Source: Ruminococcus sp. AM22-13
GTDB taxonomy: Bacteria; Bacillota; Clostridia; Lachnospirales; Lachnospiraceae
NCBI RefSeq assembly: GCF_003471165.1
Contig: NZ_QRIL01000007.1
Span: 341-64,340 of the forward strand
Length of the DNA stretch: 64,000 nt
Direction: 5' to 3'
Part shown: one piece after another, positions 54,169 to 61,700 of the stretch
Layout: every line of letters begins with the position of its first letter
How positions within the stretch are numbered: position 1 is the stretch's first letter
Position numbers and translations under genes: made by a program
Notes under the pieces: model-generated
Database searches by the model: none
Seen by the model: only the letters and a program-made list of their open reading frames with translations
Told to the model about the DNA's origin: nothing

Positions 54169-55411
54169 AATACTGATCCCCCACATCCCTGCCAAGATTG
54201 CAGGTATAACGCCATTCTACCGTATCGCCGTCCTCCAGCGTATATTTCGAGCAGCCATAATTCGGATACCAGCCGTTGACACAGTACATCCATCCGGAAT
54301 CCTTGCCACAGTCAAACTCATACAGGTTATTGATACCGGATACATAATAACTGTTATACATAGGTGTCCACTCCGACTCCATCTGAATACCGGCCTGATT
54401 ACATACACGCTTCAGCACATCAAATACCGTCTCCCCCTCATAGAACTCCACCTCCGAAGGATACAGGATCCAGCCGTCCGCAGGCACAAATTCTGCCTTG
54501 GACTCTTTCAGATCATCCCAGTTATTCAGGATCGTAGAACACTCGATAGAGAAAGTACAGGTCATGGCTGTATCTGAGCTGTCATCGCCACCGGAAGTGT
54601 CTGTATTGCCTGTTCCATCGCCGGAAGAGTCTGTCTGTCCGGAACTGGTATTTCCATCTGTGCTGGACTGACCGCCAGAACTTCCAGTGGAATTTTCACC
54701 GTTTTGTGTATCCTTATTATCAGCAGTGCCCTTGGATTTGTCATCGGATTCATCCGTAGATTCACCTATGGTAGAACCGCCGATCAGATAGAAATCTCCT
54801 CCTGTCTTAGTCACGTTAAAGGTAAGTGTTGTGCGCTCTGTTTTTTTCTTTCCGGTTTCTCTGGTAGTAATCTTTGCAGTATCAAGCTGATAAAGCTTTC
54901 CATCTTCTTCCAGACAGTAAAGAACCTTATCCGCGTCCCATTTTTCTTTCAGATTCAGGGTCAGCTTCGCAGGCGCTGCCAGATTCATCTTCTCCAGTGT
55001 GACTTTCAACGCATAAGGCGCATCATTGGCAAGCTTCTTTACCTCTTCTGTTCCATCTTCACTGCACTGTACCAGAAGTTTTTGCTCCACCGGATTCTGA
55101 ATCTGGCTTCCATTGTAAGTCCATTTATAACTGATCCCGCTGTCCGTTTTTCCGGTAAAATAATACTTTTCGTCCTTTCCGGCGATCGTTTCCATCTGTG
55201 CCTGGGTGATGATTCCGTCCTCAGGAAGCTTTGTTTTCTGCTTCAAAGGTTCCACATCTGTATCAGAATCTTCCTCCGTGCTGTTTAAGATCTCAGCTCC
55301 TTTTTCGGAAAGCTGTGTCATGCCGTCATCCCCGCCGCCACAACCTGAGAGCGAACTTACCCCCAGAAACAGTGCAAGCCACAGGGCAAGTCCCTTTTTC
55401 TTTATCCTCAT
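54161..55411 (-). CDS. DUF4430 lipoprotein
   Basis: 416 residues. Signal and lipobox end at LSGC (Cys24). A middle Ig-like part (about 60-220) precedes a Ser/Gly/Asp/Thr-rich spacer (about 220-300). The C-terminal DUF4430 domain (about 320-412) has GETVFDVLKRVCNQAG, DSGWMYCVNGWYPNYG and DTVEWRYT. It is a membrane-tethered extracellular beta domain of the kind that caps cobalamin in intrinsic factor. It overlaps the toroid gene by 4 nt (ATGA). Confidence 0.9.
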   Translation of the reverse strand: MRIKKKGLALWLALFLGVSSLSGCGGGDDGMTQLSEKGAEILNSTEEDSDTDVEPLKQKTKLPEDGIITQAQMETIAGKDEKYYFTGKTDSGISYKWTYNGSQIQNPVEQKLLVQCSEDGTEEVKKLANDAPYALKVTLEKMNLAAPAKLTLNLKEKWDADKVLYCLEEDGKLYQLDTAKITTRETGKKKTERTTLTFNVTKTGGDFYLIGGSTIGESTDESDDKSKGTADNKDTQNGENSTGSSGGQSSTDGNTSSGQTDSSGDGTGNTDTSGGDDSSDTAMTCTFSIECSTILNNWDDLKESKAEFVPADGWILYPSEVEFYEGETVFDVLKRVCNQAGIQMESEWTPMYNSYYVSGINNLYEFDCGKDSGWMYCVNGWYPNYGCSKYTLEDGDTVEWRYTCNLGRDVGDQYYD

Positions 55412-57945
55412 TTCTTCTTCCTCCGCTTCTTAATAAGAGCCCTCACTCCGGCCTTAATGCCGCTGCCTGCCAGTCCTCCCGCCAGAGCACCGCCTGCCGC
55501 AAAACCAAAGATCATACCATATTCTTTCTTCTTTGAGGTCAGACTTCCGGTTCCACTCTCCCCGGCAGTTTCCTGATATCCATCCTCACCGGTATCCATC
55601 TGTGAAGTCTCTTCCGACTCTGTATAAGGCTCTGCTTCGAAATCCCAGCCGCCGGAATTCTTATCCTTTGATGACTTACTGTTCTTTGATTTACTGTTTT
55701 TAGAATCCTTTGAACCGGAGCCACTATCCTTTCCTGAGCTTTCGGAACCCGTGGAGCTTTTGCTGCCGGAAGACTTACCACCCAGAGATTTCCCGGATCC
55801 ACCCGGCGTTTTCGTATTGCCGCCTGACGGTGTTGTGGCAGGAACCGGCGTCGGGGTAGGAATCGGCGTGGGTTCTTTCAGACCGGTACCGGAACCATCT
55901 CCCTTGCCACCTTTTTTGATACTCACATCTGACATATCATAAAGGCTCGTCTTGCCATCCTTCAGGCGCTGGTAGGCAACCAGTGCGTAATATCCCTGCT
56001 CCGTAGCCATCCCGTCCAGAGTGCCTGCTGCCGCCCCGCCGTTATTTCCGGCACCCGCCTTTACATGCATAAATCCACTTCCATCGATATGATAGGAAAG
56101 AAGATTCTCTATTGTCCAGTGGCCGCCCTTGATGAAACGCGAATCCGTCTCCGGGTCAATCCCAAGGCTGCATAAAGCCGTGATTATCTGTGCACAGGAC
56201 TCCTCTGTCTCCACACCCATCGTGGAATATCCACCGCTGTCGTTCTGCATTTCCGACAATTTATTCAGCCCTCTGTCAATGGCAGCAGTCACATTCTCAT
56301 AACCTGATTTATGATAATACGGTGCCAGCGCCTGCAGTGTCATGCCGGTGATATCAGAATCTGCATTACTCCCCATCAGCGTCCATCCGCCACCCGGGAG
56401 TTCACTCTGCAGCAGGAAATTCACCAGCGCAGATTCCGAATTCTGCTCCTTCGCAGACGGGTTCTCCGGGAAAGAATATTCTGGGTGGCAGTTAAGGGCA
56501 AGGAGTGCCCAGATCGGGCCGTTTAATCCCTGTTCCTTCACAAGGCTGAGATCAGAGATATATTGAAACAGATTGTAACCCCCCACATTGCGGGCATCCT
56601 TCCCCTCCGAGGTCAGGACCAGGATTCTCTTGGAATATTCTGTATATTTGGAGGTATTGGTAAGGATTCCCTTCTTTTCCTCGATATAATTTGCCGTGTG
56701 ATTATAATAGGTAGAGAAATATTTCTCCTTCAGGCTTAAACCGCCTCTTGCCAGCCCAAGCACATACCATTCGCTGCCAACAGAAGGAGTGGTATCTGTT
56801 GCACGCATATAGGCACTGGTCTCTGCCATAACCTGACTGACAGATTTCTTCAGGGCATTTGCTCCCTGCATGACCGTTACCTTACAGGAGGCCGTCATTT
56901 CCGGATGTTGTGTTACAGAAGCGGTAATCGTAGCTTTGCCATTCTTTACTGCTGTGACAACTCCCTTTTTGCTTACTTTCGCAACAGAAGTGTCACTGCT
57001 TTTCCATGTCACTGTATACTCTTCCGTAACCGATTCCGGTACCGGGACCACCTTCAGGGTGTATTTCTGCCCCCCGTTGATCTTAACGGATTTACTGTTA
57101 AGAGAGATTCCCTGAAGTCCTGCGGGGAAGTCAGCAATAATCAGATGGTTTAAAGTTCTGGCACTGTCCAGATAGAAGCGGTTATCTTCTGTCGTCTGAG
57201 GGGTCAGTTCCATAAACGAATCCCCGGTACTTCTAAGAACCCTCGGTTTCGTCAGACTCTCATATCCATCCGGGACAGGAAATGTCAGAGAGATCATCGT
57301 CATTGGCTGATAGTTTTCTCCTGTACGGATATCCGTATAGGAAATATTTATATCATAAAGAAGCTGTGGAAGAGTCCCCGGATATGCTTCGGAGAGCTCC
57401 TGTATAGTCTGTTCCTGATCCGGGTTCTCCTGCACATGGGTCTGCACATACCAGGGATTTCCCGTGGCGGTCACTCCACTGTCAGAAGAAATCAGTGCCG
57501 CAATACGGTTTCGGACAGTTTCAAGAGCCTCTTTGACTCCGGCATCAATTTCTGCCTGCTCCTCTTCTGTCAGACTGTCATAGGTGTCACTGGCAAGAAA
57601 GAACTTCGAGACCGTTTCTGAGGACAGATCAATTTCTTCGAGCGCCGCTGCTTCCTGAATACAGGAAATCATGGCTGGTATATCCAGCTTTTCTTCACCG
57701 GCTTCATTATTTTCTTCTTCATTTCCGGCCGCGCCATCGTCTGTCTCTGACTGAGATGGTTCGGTGTCAGACTGGAATTCATTCGCAGTTTCTCTGTCGT
57801 CAGAATCATCATGCTGTACAGGGACAGAAGTTTCTTCTGCCTCCCCGTGTATCTGCTCAGCCGGTGGCATCTGGGCTGCGGGTACAGGACATGCGGTCAC
57901 AGCAATTCCTGTACTGAGAAGCAGTGCCATCCATTGTTTATTCAT
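55408..57945 (-). CDS. Surface alpha/alpha-toroid protein (prenyltransferase/transcobalamin alpha-like)
   Basis: 845 residues, start supported by GGAGG. Signal peptide, then an acidic linker and a FIVAR-like helical unit (DTYDSLTEEEQAEI). A Big_2 Ig domain follows (about 285-365). The toroid (about 370-680) has GPIWALLALN, PGGGWTLMG, SDITGMTLQALAPYY, DSGGYSTMG and SCAQIITALCSLGID repeats, the layout of the transcobalamin alpha domain and squalene cyclases. A Pro/Ser/Lys spacer, a Gly-rich membrane helix and RRKKK end the protein. No LPXTG. Confidence 0.9.
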   Translation of the reverse strand: MNKQWMALLLSTGIAVTACPVPAAQMPPAEQIHGEAEETSVPVQHDDSDDRETANEFQSDTEPSQSETDDGAAGNEEENNEAGEEKLDIPAMISCIQEAAALEEIDLSSETVSKFFLASDTYDSLTEEEQAEIDAGVKEALETVRNRIAALISSDSGVTATGNPWYVQTHVQENPDQEQTIQELSEAYPGTLPQLLYDINISYTDIRTGENYQPMTMISLTFPVPDGYESLTKPRVLRSTGDSFMELTPQTTEDNRFYLDSARTLNHLIIADFPAGLQGISLNSKSVKINGGQKYTLKVVPVPESVTEEYTVTWKSSDTSVAKVSKKGVVTAVKNGKATITASVTQHPEMTASCKVTVMQGANALKKSVSQVMAETSAYMRATDTTPSVGSEWYVLGLARGGLSLKEKYFSTYYNHTANYIEEKKGILTNTSKYTEYSKRILVLTSEGKDARNVGGYNLFQYISDLSLVKEQGLNGPIWALLALNCHPEYSFPENPSAKEQNSESALVNFLLQSELPGGGWTLMGSNADSDITGMTLQALAPYYHKSGYENVTAAIDRGLNKLSEMQNDSGGYSTMGVETEESCAQIITALCSLGIDPETDSRFIKGGHWTIENLLSYHIDGSGFMHVKAGAGNNGGAAAGTLDGMATEQGYYALVAYQRLKDGKTSLYDMSDVSIKKGGKGDGSGTGLKEPTPIPTPTPVPATTPSGGNTKTPGGSGKSLGGKSSGSKSSTGSESSGKDSGSGSKDSKNSKSKNSKSSKDKNSGGWDFEAEPYTESEETSQMDTGEDGYQETAGESGTGSLTSKKKEYGMIFGFAAGGALAGGLAGSGIKAGVRALIKKRRKKK

Positions 57946-57983
57946 TTGTTTCCTCCGCGTTTTTAATCTAAAAAATTACATCC

Positions 57984-58044
57984 GGGTAAAATAGCACCCG
58001 CAATTCCTGAAATTACAAAATGACAGATGACTCTCCCCCTGTCA
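57984..58044 (-). terminator. Leader hairpins before the ECF operon
   Basis: On the minus strand TGACAG/CTGTCA (58044-58021), then CGGGT/ACCCG (58001-57984) followed after six bases by TTTTTT. This may be a weak terminator after the small gene at 58071 or an attenuator of the toroid operon. The leader is too short for, and lacks, a cobalamin riboswitch core. Confidence 0.4.
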
Positions 58045-58070
58045 TATAGCAGGTAGAAAGGACATCTGCC

Positions 58071-58292
58071 TTATTTTTTTGTATCATTCTTTCCAAATTT
58101 TGCAGCAATTATCAGAGCGATTATTACATTTATCAGAAAATTCCATCCATAAGTATCTTTCCATATGTTTAACAGGCAGCTCAAATCTGAAATTTTATTG
58201 TGGAATATAAATTCTCTTGATATAAATATAGCTGCCAGGCTCGCCAAAAACATTAATGAAATAGTCAGCAAAAATATTTTTATTTTATTCAT
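58071..58292 (-). CDS. Small two-helix membrane protein
   Basis: 73 residues. Two hydrophobic segments, about 5-25 and 53-68, separated by a polar stretch with one Cys-Leu-Leu turn; basic C-terminus KNDTKK. No family recognised. It lies 9 bp after the small secreted protein gene and may be its partner. Composition is more AT-rich than the flanking surface genes. Confidence 0.55.
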   Translation of the reverse strand: MNKIKIFLLTISLMFLASLAAIFISREFIFHNKISDLSCLLNIWKDTYGWNFLINVIIALIIAAKFGKNDTKK

Positions 58293-58301
58293 ATATATAA
58301 A

Positions 58302-58727
58302 TTATACAGGATAGGAATCTGTAGACATTTTATATTCAGAAACTAATTTTGTTCTTGCTGAATCTGAATATATTGATATAATCACGCGCAATTTTGAACC
58401 ATACATAGCTGTAATTGAAGTACCATATCCCTTTTTTTTGAATTTACTGTAATGTTCCTCTATACAATCACTCGCATAAGAAGAAATTCCCGCTCCAATT
58501 GCTGTTCCAGTTGCAGTTAACACAGCACTACATAATGCCTTTATAGTTTTCTTTTCGGTAGATACATTAAATGAAAAATTATACTTAGCGCGCTTCCATT
58601 GATTAAATTCCCGTGATTCATAATTATCAGCGCTTACAATATTTACATTGCTATCATTTGCATATACAGTAACTGTAAAAATTTGCAAAATCATACATAA
58701 AATTATAATTATAAATGCTTTTTTCAT
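58302..58727 (-). CDS. Small secreted protein
   Basis: 141 residues from the ATG at 58727; only a weak purine-rich site (GATAAGAGA) is upstream, and the longer frame to 58775 runs into a hairpin. A signal peptide ends near VYA (about 24). A Gly/Ala-rich hydrophobic stretch (TATGTAIGAGISSYA) lies mid-protein and the end is beta-rich. No family recognised. Together with the next gene it interrupts the two toroid genes and is AT-rich. Confidence 0.6.
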   Translation of the reverse strand: MKKAFIIIILCMILQIFTVTVYANDSNVNIVSADNYESREFNQWKRAKYNFSFNVSTEKKTIKALCSAVLTATGTAIGAGISSYASDCIEEHYSKFKKKGYGTSITAMYGSKLRVIISIYSDSARTKLVSEYKMSTDSYPV

Positions 58728-58746
58728 TCTCTTATCTTCTTTTGGG

Positions 58747-58777
58747 GTATGCAGTGTGTTGATAACACACTGCATAC
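58747..58777 (-). other. Perfect 14-bp hairpin after the giant gene
   Basis: GTATGCAGTGTGTT-GAT-AACACACTGCATAC, 8 bp after the giant gene stop. No U-tract follows (CCCCAAAAG), so it is more likely an mRNA processing or stability element than an intrinsic terminator. Confidence 0.8.
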
Positions 58778-58785
58778 TGATTTTA

Positions 58786-61700
58786 TTATTTAACAGTTAC
58801 TTTTTTAATCTTTGAGAAAGAGCCATAAACTGCTTTTCCGTTTACTTTTCTGTAAGCACGTACTTTATAGTAACGGGTCTTTCCGGTGAGGAGGCTCTCG
58901 TCTGTCGCACCTGTACCTTTGGTGATCTTTATGCGGGTATAGGTACCATTTTGGGAATCGCTGGCATATACCTGATAGCCATCGGCACCCTTTACCTTAC
59001 TCCATTCAAGCACTGCTGTCTTTGAAGTTGAGCCTGCGGACAGGGTCGGAGCAGAAAGTACTGCCTTTGCTTTCTCTGTTGCTGAATAGCTTCCGTATAC
59101 TTTCTTTCCGCTTACATTGCGGTAAGCACATACTTTGTAATAATAAGTCTTACCGGTAACTGCTTTCTTATCAAGGAAAGTAACTGCGCTGTTCTTTGCA
59201 GTAGAACCAATGGCTGCATATTTGCCATCCTTTGAAGTAGAACGGTATACCTTATAGCCATTTGCACCGGAAACCTTATTCCATGTTACGCGGATCGTAC
59301 TGTAGCTTTCAGAATTTGCCGTAGCAATCTTTACTTTGCCAAGTCTGGCTTTTCCTGCAACACCATCTTTGTCATAGCTGCTTACAGTCATCTCGCCCCA
59401 TGCGTAAGAGTACGCCTTAACAGTATAATAATAGGTTGTTCCTGTAACTGCTTTCTGATCCTTATAGGAAATGTCTGTTACCCGGGATGCGATCTTCTTC
59501 CATCCGCTGTCTGCTGTTCTGCGGTATACCATGTATCCGTCTGCGTTATCCACGCTGCTCCAGCTGATCTGGACAGTCTTATAGTTGATTGCCTTTGTCT
59601 GAAGATCTGCAGGCATATCTGCCTTAAATGCACCCTGTTTGCCCGCAAGTTCAATGTGGTAATCTGCCACGATCGTCTTGATCAGCCCTAACTGCTTCGC
59701 ATTCCACATATAGGACTTGCCTTCCACACTCATGCCGTCGATCAGCTTCTGAAGTGCTGCAAGCTCTGCTTCTACATTTGCAATGTTCTCTTTGGTAACA
59801 GCAGTCGGAAGATTGCTGATCCACTCATCTGCCTGCTGTGCATCTGAAATGTCCTTACCTGCCTTGTCAGCCTGTGCCGTCAGTGCTGCGATAACCTCTG
59901 CAAAAGTCATCTCCTGACTGCCGACTTTGACTTTCAGGCCTGCCATGGCATCTTCCTGTCCCTGATAATCCTTAGCATAACGGTCAAGGAAAGCCTTAAC
60001 ATCTGCGTAGGAATCTCTGTCTACCGGGTGATCTTTTACTGTTGCATAAATCTGTGCTGCTTCATCTGCGAAGAACTGCTGATATGCACTCTGGCCTTTC
60101 TCATAAGTCAGTGCCATGGCAAGAAGCTTCTCCATATTCTCAACCAGTGCGGTGTTCTCGCTTCTGAATTTCTTCTCTTCTGTTTCTGTTAATCTGTCAT
60201 AAGCATTCTTGGCTTCTGCAATCTGTTTCAGCTCTGCTTCTGTAAGTTCACGCTTAGAGGTATCACCTGCTGCCGGAACTTCTTCATCAGAGGAGAAATC
60301 AACATCTGTCTGGACATCTTCAGTATCTTCAGCTGATTCTGCCTGAGGGATATCCACTGTCTCAGCTGCCTGCTCATCAACTTCATCACTGCTGAATGCG
60401 TCCGCACTTCCATCTGAGAAATCAGATCCCTCAGACTGTGCCGGTACCGCCTGTTCCTCTTCAACAGAAGCTGCCTCCTGTGCTGATGGAACTGTAGTCG
60501 GCTGAGGTGCCTCATATCCTCGTACTGTCTGCGCATCCGGGAGTGCTTTAAGCATTGCCTTGAGCGCATCGGCTTTCAGCTGGTAAATATAACCTTCTGC
60601 TTTCTCCAGAGAAGCTGTATTTGTAACCTGGGCTTTCTGCTGGTCATCAAGCGTATCATACAATGCCCTTGCATTTACCACATAAGCCTTCCAGTCATTC
60701 CAGATCTTCTCTGTTGGAACATTGTTATTCTTCTCTGTCAGTCTCAGAGGTCCGTCAGAAAGAGCACCTGAAGATGAAGTAGTGATATTCAGTTCATCGA
60801 TAAAGGAGATCACATAAGCAACCTTCTCATCTGTACTCTGTCTGCTGATAAACAGTTCTGCTTTTTCAAGCTCTGCATAGTTTGTCACACGCTTCTTCTG
60901 ATCTGCTGTCAGGGCATCATAAGCCGTTCTGGCTTCCACTACAAGAGCCTGTTTCTTCAGATAATTATCGGAAGTAACCTCACCGATCGCCTTGATCTTA
61001 TCAACAACTGCAGCCGCAGCCTTCAGATCAGGGATCAGATTTCTCAGATACTGTAACGTACTGTAATTCGTAACCAGAGCCTTCTGCGCATCCGTAAGAG
61101 CATTGTACTCTGCCTGTACGCGGTCAAGAAGCTGCAGAACATACGGATCAAGGGTTAATGCATCTGAAGAAGGAAGTGCATTAATTGCCGCAACCACCTT
61201 CTCAGCAGCTGCTTTATCCTTTTCTTTCTGTGTCTGCCCCTTCTCCAGTTCTTTTATCCTGGCTTCTGCTTCTGTCAGCTTAGAATAATTGGAGATTACA
61301 GATTTTGCTTCATCATCAAGTGCATCGTAAAGATTTCTTGCCTTTACTACAGCATCCTTATCCTCCAATGTCAGCTTATCTGCTGCCGGCAGAGCATCAA
61401 TAGCTGCGATTACTTTTGTAATAGAATCACCTTTACCGTTCTCTGCTGCAAGAAGCTTTCTCAGTGTGTCTTTGTTAAAGATTGCTTTGTGTTTTTCGTC
61501 TAATGCATTGTAATCGTTTCTTGCTGCTTCAATTTCTTCTTTTGTACTGTTATCGTTAAGGGTAAGAATCATGTCGTTGACGGACTTGGTTGGGACTTTT
61601 ACGTCTGTAAACTCCCAGAAGCTTGCGGTATTTTCGTATTGTCTGATAAATGCATCCAAACCACGGGCAATCTGTGGTACATCATAGTTTGTAAATCCAT

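Noticed and set aside
57946..58070. Cobalamin riboswitch before the toroid gene
   Set aside because: I looked for the B12 box and core; the 125-nt gap is too short and lacks them. One could exist upstream of the window.
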